This document shows positions 1-8,101 of a stretch of 8,745 nucleotides of DNA, piece by piece. Source of the stretch: Bacillota bacterium (GTDB lineage: Bacteria; Bacillota; Bacilli; Alicyclobacillales; SLC66); contig JAJZCJ010000127.1 in assembly GCA_021846145.1 (NCBI GenBank), positions 1 through 8,745 of the forward strand, given 5' to 3'. The notes beneath the pieces were generated by a model, which saw only the letters and a program-made list of their open reading frames with translations, did no database searches and had not been told where the DNA came from. Each line of letters begins with the position of its first letter. Within the stretch, counting starts at the first letter, position 1. The translations under genes were made by a program, and so were the position numbers.

Positions 1-2355
<2,355 letters not shown>

Positions 2356-2367
2356 CGCACTTCCCCC

Positions 2368-3156
2368 TTAAACGCCTGCAGATACTGTTTCATCCACAAT
2401 GCCTAACTCCGCCTTCAACCAATCATATCCGCGCACTTCCAATTCTTTCGCCAACTCTGGGCCACCTGAACGTACGATTTGCCCCTGCATCATCACATGC
2501 ACAAAATCAGGTGTCACATACTCAAGAATGCGCTGATAGTGCGTAATGATCAAAACGCCAAACTCTGGGCTGCGCAGTGCATTGACCCCTTGGGACACAA
2601 TCCGCAACGCATCGATGTCAAGCCCAGAGTCGATTTCGTCCAAAATCGCAATCCGTGGCTGCAACACCACCATTTGCAAAATCTCATTACGCTTCTTTTC
2701 GCCACCAGAAAAACCCTCATTTAAATATCGTTCGGCAAAGGACTGATCCATACTCAGCGTCTTCATCTTCCCTTGCAATTCGCGGTGAAACTTCAACACG
2801 GGTACCTCATTGCCCTCTCCCCTGCGCGCGTTCATCGCCACGCGCAAAAAGTTGGCATTCGAGACGCCTGATACTTCACTTGGATATTGCATCGCTAAAA
2901 ATAAACCCTTCCTCGCCCGTTCATCCACCTTCATGGTGAGTAAGTCTTCCCCATCGAGCGTGGCAGTTCCGGCCGTAATTTGATACTTCGGATGACCCAT
3001 CAACGAAGAAGCAAGGGTACTCTTGCCTGTACCATTGGGGCCCATAATCACATGAACTTCCCCGCCACGAACCGTCAAATCTACCCCACGCAATATCTCT
3101 TTGCCTTCCACTGAAGCCTGTAGTCCATGAATCGCAAGTTCTGGAACGTTACTCAT
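2368..3156 (-). CDS. sufC: SufC, ABC-type ATPase of the SufBCD complex
   Basis: Cytosolic, non-transporter ABC ATPase whose ATP-driven dimerisation reshapes SufB-SufD during Fe-S cluster assembly. The 262-residue product has all ABC elements in order: Walker A GPNGTGKST (residues 39-47), Q-loop Gln90 in MQYPSEVSGVS, signature FSGGEKKRNE (149-158), Walker B IAILDEIDSGLD (169-180) and H-loop ITHYQR (His206). The SGGEKKR signature and the DEIDSGLD stretch are characteristic of SufC rather than transport ATPases. There are no membrane segments. The ATG at 3156 is preceded by a GGGAGG ribosome site (3165-3170) with 8-base spacing. It is the first gene of the leftward sufC-sufD-sufS unit, with 12 bases to sufD, and it follows a palindromic operator at 3228-3252. 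Nothing in the protein looks unusual. Confidence 0.97.
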   Translation of the reverse strand: MSNVPELAIHGLQASVEGKEILRGVDLTVRGGEVHVIMGPNGTGKSTLASSLMGHPKYQITAGTATLDGEDLLTMKVDERARKGLFLAMQYPSEVSGVSNANFLRVAMNARRGEGNEVPVLKFHRELQGKMKTLSMDQSFAERYLNEGFSGGEKKRNEILQMVVLQPRIAILDEIDSGLDIDALRIVSQGVNALRSPEFGVLIITHYQRILEYVTPDFVHVMMQGQIVRSGGPELAKELEVRGYDWLKAELGIVDETVSAGV

Positions 3157-3222
3157 AAAAAATGCCTCCCATCACACGTTTCAATCATTAGTTGTGCCTA
3201 ACACTGTGCTGTCATCACATCT

Positions 3223-3253
3223 ATTTTAATGTCGACTAAATTAGTCATGTTTA
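3223..3253 (-). promoter_or_regulatory. Putative sufC promoter, overlapping the palindromic operator
   Basis: On the minus strand a -10-like TAAAAT (3223-3228) is preceded, with a long 19-base spacer, by a weak -35-like TAAACA (3248-3253). The palindrome at 3228-3252 fills the spacer. The -10 matches 5 of 6 consensus bases but the -35 only 4 of 6, so the exact hexamers are uncertain. A promoter in this interval is plausible because sufC is separated from sufT by 137 bases and has its own operator. A leader of roughly 60 bases would precede the ATG. Confidence 0.4.
3228..3252. promoter_or_regulatory. IscR-type (Rrf2 family) operator upstream of sufCDS
   Basis: Perfect 13-base palindrome GACTAAATTAGTC at 3234-3246. 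Aligned to the 25-base type 1 IscR consensus known from E. coli (GACT-RWWWY-AGTC core with flanking ATASYY and RRSTAT), it agrees at 21 of 25 positions by my hand count. IscR-type Rrf2 regulators bind such sites as [2Fe-2S] proteins and repress Fe-S assembly genes when clusters are plentiful. The position between putative -35 and -10 elements fits repression. The identity of the regulator is inferred, since its gene is not in this window. Confidence 0.68.
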
Positions 3254-3293
3254 GCGTACCACATGTGCCAAAAAAATCAAGCGCCTTCCCTAC

Positions 3294-3599
3294 TTAAAAG
3301 AGATAACGAAACACCATCCTCGCTTCCTCCGACATCATCTCTTTTGACCACGGCGGGTCAAAAGTCAAATCAATCTCCACATCCGGGACACCTAGCCCCT
3401 TTACCCGCTCCGCCACCTCATTTTGCAATTGTTCCATTGCCGGGCAGCCGATCGTTGTGAGCGTCATGCGAACAATCACTTTCTGACCTTCATCCAATAT
3501 AGTGACACCATAAATCATGCCAAGATTGACCACATCTATTTGTATCTCTGGATCCACCACTTCTTTTAATTCTTCAAAAATCATTTCTTCTGTTATCAT
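3294..3599 (-). CDS. sufT: SufT-like MIP18/DUF59 Fe-S assembly factor
   Basis: Small cytosolic protein of the MIP18/DUF59 family, whose bacterial SufT members help mature or deliver Fe-S clusters to target proteins. The 101-residue product is nearly all this domain. Visible are VVDPEIQIDVVNLGMIYG (DPE at 16-18), TLTTIGCPAMEQL with the conserved reactive Cys52, and FDPPWSKEMMSEEARMVF near the C-terminus. Usual family length is about 100 residues, so the gene looks complete. The ATG at 3599 has a GGGAAGG ribosome site (3609-3615); Met6 is a possible alternative start without a better ribosome site. It lies upstream of sufC in the same direction but has its own promoter and a copy of the same operator, which links it to the suf regulon. 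PaaD of phenylacetate degradation is a relative, but no paa genes are nearby. Confidence 0.88.
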   Translation of the reverse strand: MITEEMIFEELKEVVDPEIQIDVVNLGMIYGVTILDEGQKVIVRMTLTTIGCPAMEQLQNEVAERVKGLGVPDVEIDLTFDPPWSKEMMSEEARMVFRYLF

Positions 3600-3676
3600 G
3601 ACAAGACACCTTCCCTTTTAGATAATCAACTCATACTTTAAGATGACTCATTGACGATAAAATTGTGTTCTGTACT

Positions 3677-3701
3677 ATTCTCTACTAAATTAGTCGAGTT
3701 T
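3677..3701. promoter_or_regulatory. Second IscR-type operator, in the sufT promoter
   Basis: Inverted repeat CTCTACTAAATTAGTCGAG (3680-3698) with a single mismatched pair in its arms. It shares the 12-base string ACTAAATTAGTC with the site upstream of sufC. It agrees with the type 1 IscR consensus at 22 of 25 positions by hand count. It occupies the spacer and parts of both hexamers of the proposed sufT promoter, so a bound protein should block RNA polymerase. It is about 50 bases upstream of the glycosidase -10 box on the other strand, so an effect there is less likely. Confidence 0.7.
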
Positions 3702-3705
3702 TCAA
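3677..3705 (-). promoter_or_regulatory. Putative sigma-A promoter of sufT
   Basis: On the minus strand, -35 TTGAAA (3700-3705, 5 of 6 consensus) and -10-like GAGAAT (3677-3682, 4 of 6) are separated by exactly 17 bases. The spacer is occupied by the palindrome described separately. Transcription would start near 3670, giving a leader of about 70 bases before the sufT ATG. Confidence 0.5.
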
Positions 3706-3752
3706 GTCCCGTTTTTATCCCATTCATTTCCGCTAGTACTGATACATCAAAT

Positions 3753-3761
3753 TGTTATAAT
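3753..3761 (+). promoter_or_regulatory. Extended -10 promoter (TGTTATAAT) of the GH18 gene
   Basis: A perfect -10 hexamer TATAAT (3756-3761) is preceded by TG plus one base, the extended -10 element that can work without a -35 box; no good -35 is seen at the proper distance. Counting from the hexamer, +1 falls at about 3768, which is the A of the most likely ATG. The mRNA may therefore be leaderless, in line with the absence of any ribosome binding site there. Confidence 0.55.
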
Positions 3762-3767
3762 TTTAGT

Positions 3768-5057
3768 ATGATAAAAAAAATGCGCTTCCTTATATTGTTG
3801 CTTATTTTTGCGTTGACTACGATAACCATGTCAGTAGCTTCTGATGCGCCACTAGGTATGACCGATCAATTTTTACAAACGCGTCATGACACTCAAATCA
3901 ATCATTTCACCAGCCATCAACCAGAACAGATCCCGCAAAACACATTCGCCATGACGTTAAGCCAACTAAATGGCAATTTGCCCGCCGGATCACTATTGCC
4001 CGCTACAGAAATCGGAAGTCAGGTGGCTTTATTTTTACCAGACGGTACAATTCTACACACTTCTACCGCACAGGTAAAAATAATCACTGTGCCGCTTGGA
4101 ACCAAACCTACACTCAAAACTTACAACCAAATGGTGATGCTTGGATTTGCAGACGGGGCAACTAGTGACTACATGCAAAACCTAACCCAAGATCCGCTCA
4201 GTGTGTTTGCACCTATGGCCTATCAATTAAATGGCTCAAACGGCCAATTGACAGGCAGTCTCTCAGGCAGTGTCATACAAGCGGCGCATCAGAAGCAAAT
4301 TCAAGTCTGGGCCGTTGTCGCGAGTGGCTTTAATCCCGCCGTATCTACAGCCTTTTTAAAAAATCCCAGTGCAGAATTTGCGGCCTTACAATACATTGCA
4401 TCTGTCGCCAAAACTAGCCAAGTCGACGGCATTAACTTTGATTTTGAAGACATGATTCCGTCTGATGCCCCGCTTTACACAAAATTTATCACCGCTGCAG
4501 CCACAGTACTTCACGCCATGGGTAAATGGGTATCAGTGGATGTCACGCTCCCATCAAACGACCCCAATTGGAGCCTTATCTATAATCGCAGCCAATTAGC
4601 AAAAGCGACTGATTATATAGTGGCGATGAGCTATGATCAGCACTACGTGGGTGAGCAGCACATCGGTGCAGTTGCGGCTCTGCCATGGGTGCAAACAGGC
4701 ATTAATGCCATTGTGCAAGAAGGTGTCCCCGCAAATAAAATTTTATTAGGCGTTCCTTTCTATTCGATTGACTGGTATAAATCAGGCAGCATCTGGCACT
4801 CCAGTTATTATTCAATGTACGCACAACAACGTGCAAAAAGCGAACCTAACGCACGCACGCAAAATGACGCGGCATCCGGACTAAATGAATTGATTTACAG
4901 TGCAAGCGGGGTAACACATTACCTCTGGCTTGAAGATACACGTTCCCTCACTGAACGAGGAACGCTCACTGTGAATAATCACTTAGCAGGTGTGGCGGTT
5001 TGGCAATTGGAACTAGGTACATCGCAAAACTTACAAACGCTACTTCGTGTGTTTTAA
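3768..5057 (+). CDS. Secreted GH18-family glycosidase (SleL/YaaH-like catalytic domain)
   Basis: Predicted exported glycoside hydrolase of family 18, likely cutting N-acetylglucosamine-containing glycan such as peptidoglycan or spore cortex. Starting at 3768 gives 429 residues. The N-terminus MIKKMRFLILLLIFALTTIT is a typical signal peptide with cleavage probable after SVA or ASDA. The active-site stretch is VDGINFDFED: Asp220, Asp225 and the likely acid/base Glu227. Asn stands where chitinases have the second Asp, as in spore-type GH18 enzymes. Further family marks are MSYDQHY (287-293), KILLGVPFYSIDW, and a closing GVAVWQLE (Trp412). The first 130 or so residues form an unassigned N-terminal region; no LysM, SLH or sortase motif is seen. 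An in-frame TTG at 3651 would add 39 residues ahead of the signal peptide and is rejected; ATG at 3780 is an alternative. Exact substrate is unknown. Confidence 0.85.
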   Translation: MIKKMRFLILLLIFALTTITMSVASDAPLGMTDQFLQTRHDTQINHFTSHQPEQIPQNTFAMTLSQLNGNLPAGSLLPATEIGSQVALFLPDGTILHTSTAQVKIITVPLGTKPTLKTYNQMVMLGFADGATSDYMQNLTQDPLSVFAPMAYQLNGSNGQLTGSLSGSVIQAAHQKQIQVWAVVASGFNPAVSTAFLKNPSAEFAALQYIASVAKTSQVDGINFDFEDMIPSDAPLYTKFITAAATVLHAMGKWVSVDVTLPSNDPNWSLIYNRSQLAKATDYIVAMSYDQHYVGEQHIGAVAALPWVQTGINAIVQEGVPANKILLGVPFYSIDWYKSGSIWHSSYYSMYAQQRAKSEPNARTQNDAASGLNELIYSASGVTHYLWLEDTRSLTERGTLTVNNHLAGVAVWQLELGTSQNLQTLLRVF

Positions 5058-5107
5058 TTAGGTATTGAACTGAAAAATTCGGTATACTACCAGTATCAAA
5101 AGCAAAT

Positions 5108-5118
5108 AAGGGGTAAGG
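5108..5118 (+). promoter_or_regulatory. Ribosome binding site deciding the TTG start of ppx
   Basis: A purine-rich stretch AAGGGGTAAGG holds two possible anti-16S matches, AAGGGG about 10 bases and AAGG about 5 bases before TTG at 5124. No ATG or GTG lies in frame before the conserved phosphate-loop residues (DIGSNS at 8-13), so TTG is the best start. In the preceding gap (5058-5107) a TATACT at 5083-5088 resembles a -10 box but has no -35 partner. Confidence 0.6.
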
Positions 5119-5123
5119 TCAAT

Positions 5124-6656
5124 TTGTCACTGACAGGAATTATCGACATTGGATCAAATTCCATCCGCCTGTCGCTCATACGAAGGCTTAACAGTGACAG
5201 TTTTTTTGTCATTGATGAGCAAAAATCCTCCCCTCGACTTGCGAGCCGTTTGGATCTTCATGGTAATATGGACACAGAGGGAATTAATGAGCTGATTTTT
5301 CATTTGCGGGAGTTTCAAGACATCTGTGCGTCTTATCGTACTGATGAAATTATTGCCGTCGGTACTGCTGCGCTCAGAATAGCAAATAACCGCGAGCAAA
5401 TCGTTCAGGCCATCAAAACAGAAATTGGTCTCGACGTGGAGATCATCTCCGGTCAAGAAGAGGCGTTTTTAGGCTACAACGCGGTTGCACATACAATGGA
5501 TGTGCAAGATGCCTATTTAATTGATATTGGTGGTGGCAGCACAGAGATATCTTTGATCCAAAAAGGACAAATTACGGCTACTCACTCTTTTCCATTTGGT
5601 GCCGTGACGATGAACGCTTATTTTCAACAAAGTAAGGAAGTAGATAACTTACAACAGGTGATCCAACAAATTCAAAGCGAGTTTATGTTAATCGTGGGGG
5701 AAAAAGCCCCACGTGGGATTGATGTGATCGGAATTGGTGGTACGATCCGCAATATCGCAAGCATTTATCAATCGAAAATAGGTTATCCTTTACCGATTAC
5801 ACATAATTATGCCATGAAGCCAAGCGTAACTGCAGAAGTGATTCAAATGCTTGCCACCATGACGTTGGCACAGCGAAAAAAACTAGATGGGTTGTCCAAG
5901 GGACGAGCAGATGTCATTCTTCCAGGTGGTGCCATTTTACTTGCCTTGCTTGAACTAGTGAATGCAAAACAGTTGCGCATTAGCGGACGTGGTTTACGCG
6001 ATGGGGTGTTTTACGCCCGCGTGTTACATCAAACTACAACCCCCGTTCCCGTCTTGCAAAACAGTGTGAAAAACGTCCTTGGCAGGTACTTTGAGGCAAA
6101 AGAATTAGCAGAACACCGCACTCGGCTTGCTCTGCAAATGTTCAGAGACGCGGTGTCAGCAGGGTTGGTACCTGCTGACAGTGATAGAATCCTGTACACT
6201 GCGGCACAACTTCACCGCATCGGTGTGCGCGTTGATTTTTATCACTATGAGAGCCACACCTTTTATTTGCTACTAAATAGCGCAGTATATGGGTTAACAC
6301 ATCGCGAAATTTTGCTGGCAGCTGCGGCTGCAGCCTATAATGGGCGAAACAAAATCCGCAAGCTTTGCAACCCCTATATGTTTACTATTCTAAGCGAATC
6401 AGATTTAGACCTTGCTGCCCGACTCGGCGTGCTGGTAAAAATGGCAGAAGCGCTGGACCGGCGGCATGAACAACGTGTACAAAATGCGACTATGTTAGTA
6501 AATGGTTCCGTCTTAGAACTTTATCTCCCTGATTCACAAGAGGCAGATGTAGAATGGTCAAATGCGCAAAATCTGTCTCCCCATATTAAAAAAGTATTTA
6601 GTAAAGAACTTCAGGTAATACGAGATCAAGTCAAATCCTCAGTTTTTAAGGATTAA
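5124..6656 (+). CDS. ppx: Ppx/GppA-family exopolyphosphatase or pppGpp phosphatase
   Basis: Member of the ASKHA-fold Ppx/GppA family, which removes terminal phosphates from polyphosphate or converts pppGpp to ppGpp in the cytosol. The 510-residue length is typical of the long form. The N-terminal half carries the conserved elements: IIDIGSNSIRL (6-16), GTAALRIANN (80-89), SGQEEAFLGY (109-118, with the expected catalytic Glu), LIDIGGGSTEIS (132-143) and GIGGTIRN. Residues from about 310 form the HD-like C-terminal domain, with EHRTRLALQMF (His331) and AQLHRIGVRV. Here the HD dyad reads His364-Arg365, and other ligand positions are also replaced, so this domain is unlikely to bind metal. The gene starts with TTG. 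It is followed after 18 bases by two kinase-like genes and an HD gene, which suggests a shared pathway. Sequence alone does not separate Ppx from GppA activity. Confidence 0.88.
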   Translation: MSLTGIIDIGSNSIRLSLIRRLNSDSFFVIDEQKSSPRLASRLDLHGNMDTEGINELIFHLREFQDICASYRTDEIIAVGTAALRIANNREQIVQAIKTEIGLDVEIISGQEEAFLGYNAVAHTMDVQDAYLIDIGGGSTEISLIQKGQITATHSFPFGAVTMNAYFQQSKEVDNLQQVIQQIQSEFMLIVGEKAPRGIDVIGIGGTIRNIASIYQSKIGYPLPITHNYAMKPSVTAEVIQMLATMTLAQRKKLDGLSKGRADVILPGGAILLALLELVNAKQLRISGRGLRDGVFYARVLHQTTTPVPVLQNSVKNVLGRYFEAKELAEHRTRLALQMFRDAVSAGLVPADSDRILYTAAQLHRIGVRVDFYHYESHTFYLLLNSAVYGLTHREILLAAAAAAYNGRNKIRKLCNPYMFTILSESDLDLAARLGVLVKMAEALDRRHEQRVQNATMLVNGSVLELYLPDSQEADVEWSNAQNLSPHIKKVFSKELQVIRDQVKSSVFKD

Positions 6657-6664
6657 GGAAGGAG
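6655..6664 (+). promoter_or_regulatory. Ribosome binding site with two competing ATGs
   Basis: AAGGAAGGAG overlaps the ppx stop codon (6654-6656). It lies 5 bases before an ATG at 6670 that opens only four codons (MQCA, stop at 6682-6684) and 10 bases before the ATG at 6675 of the kinase-like gene in another frame. The 6675 start is chosen because it leads into the conserved P-loop protein; the short out-of-frame ORF could temper its translation. Confidence 0.55.
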
Positions 6665-6674
6665 TTAATATGCA

Positions 6675-7388
6675 ATGCGCCTAAAAAAAGCGCGTGGGTT
6701 AGGTAGAACCAAGAACTATCCTGGACGTCTATTTATTGTGGAGGGAACGGATGGATCTGGGAAAAGCACACAAATTTATTTGTTAAAACGATGGCTGGAG
6801 GATAATGGATATCCTGTGTTTTTTACAGAGTGGAACTCCAGTGAATTAATTAAAGCAGCGAACAAAAAAGCAAAGAAAAACAACCTTTTGACTCCCACCA
6901 CGTTCAGCTTGATTCACGCCTGTGACTTTGCTGACCGCTACGAAAAATTAATGTTGCCCCAGCTTCGCGCAGGCTACATTGTATTAGCTGATCGCTACAT
7001 TTACACTGCCTATGCAAGAGACATGGCACGTGGATGCGATGCGGAATGGGTCAAAAATGTATATAGTTTTGCGGTAAAACCAACTGTCAGCCTATACTTT
7101 CAAACCCCTCTTGACGTGTCGCTTGAGCGAATTCTCAGTGGCAGACCTCAACTCAAATACCATGAAGCAGGGATGGATTTGGGACTTTCTACAGATCCAG
7201 AAGAAAGTTTTAAAATCTTTCAAGGCATGATCAAGAAACATTACGACAACATGGTGGAAGAAGAACACTTCAAGGTCATCAATGCTACGCAAAGCGTAGA
7301 GGAACAACAAGCCATTGTGCGTACTATTATTAAAGAACACTTAGATGACTATGTGTCACCAACCATCTATTGGGAGGAAAAGGGATGA
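6675..7388 (+). CDS. Thymidylate-kinase-like P-loop protein, first paralogue (intact Walker A)
   Basis: P-loop NTPase of the thymidylate kinase fold, 237 residues (classical Tmk is about 205-215). Seen directly: RLFIVEGTDGSGKSTQ with Walker A G24-T32 and Lys30 intact, the DRY motif in LADRYIYTAYARDMARG (Asp106-Arg107-Tyr108), and a C-terminal stretch GMDLGLSTDPEESF (166-179). The REPGGT motif that places dTMP in genuine thymidylate kinases is absent; the equivalent place has FTEWNSSEL (50-58). No standard arginine-rich LID is evident. This points to a divergent subfamily with another phosphoryl acceptor or donor. Location in a cassette with Ppx is suggestive, because PPK2 polyphosphate kinases share the Tmk-like fold, but this protein lacks obvious PPK2 motifs. 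It overlaps the next gene by ATGA. Fold assignment is good; substrate is unknown. Confidence 0.82.
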   Translation: MRLKKARGLGRTKNYPGRLFIVEGTDGSGKSTQIYLLKRWLEDNGYPVFFTEWNSSELIKAANKKAKKNNLLTPTTFSLIHACDFADRYEKLMLPQLRAGYIVLADRYIYTAYARDMARGCDAEWVKNVYSFAVKPTVSLYFQTPLDVSLERILSGRPQLKYHEAGMDLGLSTDPEESFKIFQGMIKKHYDNMVEEEHFKVINATQSVEEQQAIVRTIIKEHLDDYVSPTIYWEEKG

Positions 7389-8101
7389 CTAACTCAGCAA
7401 TCTCACCCACGAAATATTACGGTGCCGGACTTCCCTATATGGATAAATGGGAATATAGCGGCAAACTGATCGTGATCGAGGGAGCAGATTGCTCTGGTCG
7501 GTCAACGCAAACAGCACTCCTGAAACAATGGCTAGAAGTGAATGGACATGCTGTCATGGATACGGGTATTAAGCGCTCTGACTTAGTTAGTGGTGTCATC
7601 GACAAAGCCAAACAAGGCAATGTCCTAGGCAAGACTACGCTCAGCCTCCTGTATGCCACTGATTTTGCTGATCAATTGGAAAATAAAATTATACCTGCAC
7701 TTCGTGCGGGGTTTATCGTGATCGCTGACCGTTATATTTTCACTTTAATGGTTCGTGACGCAGGAAGAGGCGCAGATCCCTTGTGGTTGCATGAATTATT
7801 CGGATTTGCACTCGTTCCTGACATGACTTTTTACTTGCAAGTACCGCCAGAGATTCTCTTACACCGCCATTTTCAAAAACGTGGATATCTCGAATATTGG
7901 GAGTCCGGCATGGATTTATCACTTTCAACAGATATGATCGAAAGTTTTCATCGCTATCAAACGATGTGTCAACTGGAATTTGACGAATTGGCGGAAGAAT
8001 TTAATTTCATACAATTGGATGGGACAAAAAACATCGATCAAATTCAAGCAACGTTACAAGAACACGTTGGAAAGTTGTTAAAAAATAAAAAGGATGCTTA
8101 A
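7385..8101 (+). CDS. Thymidylate-kinase-like P-loop protein, second paralogue (Walker A Lys to Arg)
   Basis: Paralogue of the preceding gene, 238 residues from ATG at 7385. The ATGA overlap and the GGGAGG ribosome site at 7372-7377 favour this over an in-frame TTG at 7370. It aligns along its full length: KLIVIEGADCSGRSTQ, DFADQLENKIIPALRAGF, IADRYIFTLMVRDAGRG (Asp115-Arg116-Tyr117) and SGMDLSLSTDMIESF (174-188). The Walker A motif reads GADCSGRST, so the invariant Lys is Arg39 (codon CGG, 7499-7501) while the rest of the loop is kept. Such a change usually abolishes or strongly reduces phosphoryl transfer, so this may be a non-catalytic partner; Tmk-fold enzymes are dimers and a heterodimer with the upstream paralogue is an attractive inference. 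It also lacks REPGGT. The reading frame is open and full-length, so it is not a decayed pseudogene. Confidence 0.82.
   Translation: MTNSAISPTKYYGAGLPYMDKWEYSGKLIVIEGADCSGRSTQTALLKQWLEVNGHAVMDTGIKRSDLVSGVIDKAKQGNVLGKTTLSLLYATDFADQLENKIIPALRAGFIVIADRYIFTLMVRDAGRGADPLWLHELFGFALVPDMTFYLQVPPEILLHRHFQKRGYLEYWESGMDLSLSTDMIESFHRYQTMCQLEFDELAEEFNFIQLDGTKNIDQIQATLQEHVGKLLKNKKDA

Noticed and set aside
3268..3293. Possible terminator after sufT (GC patch then seven Ts on the minus strand)
   Set aside because: The only hairpin I can draw before the T run has a stem of three base pairs, too weak to call an intrinsic terminator.
3651..3767. N-terminal extension of the GH18 gene from TTG at 3651
   Set aside because: It would put 39 residues in front of a clean signal peptide and would span the sufT operator and the extended -10 promoter; no ribosome site precedes it.
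5063..5098. Possible promoter before ppx (TTGAAC and TATACT)
   Set aside because: The two hexamers are only 12 bases apart and no other -35 fits TATACT, so the ppx cassette may have a weak promoter here or be read through from the GH18 gene; neither can be supported.
5154..5456. 100-codon minus-strand ORF inside ppx
   Set aside because: Shadow of the conserved ppx frame; no motif or ribosome site supports it.
7370..7384. TTG start for the second kinase-like gene
   Set aside because: The ribosome site GGGAGG lies downstream of this TTG and is properly spaced for ATG at 7385, which forms a standard ATGA overlap.
6675..8101. PPK2-family polyphosphate kinases
   Set aside because: The fold is related, but the P-loops and DRY motifs follow the thymidylate kinase pattern and I see no PPK2-type GxDxAGKG loop.
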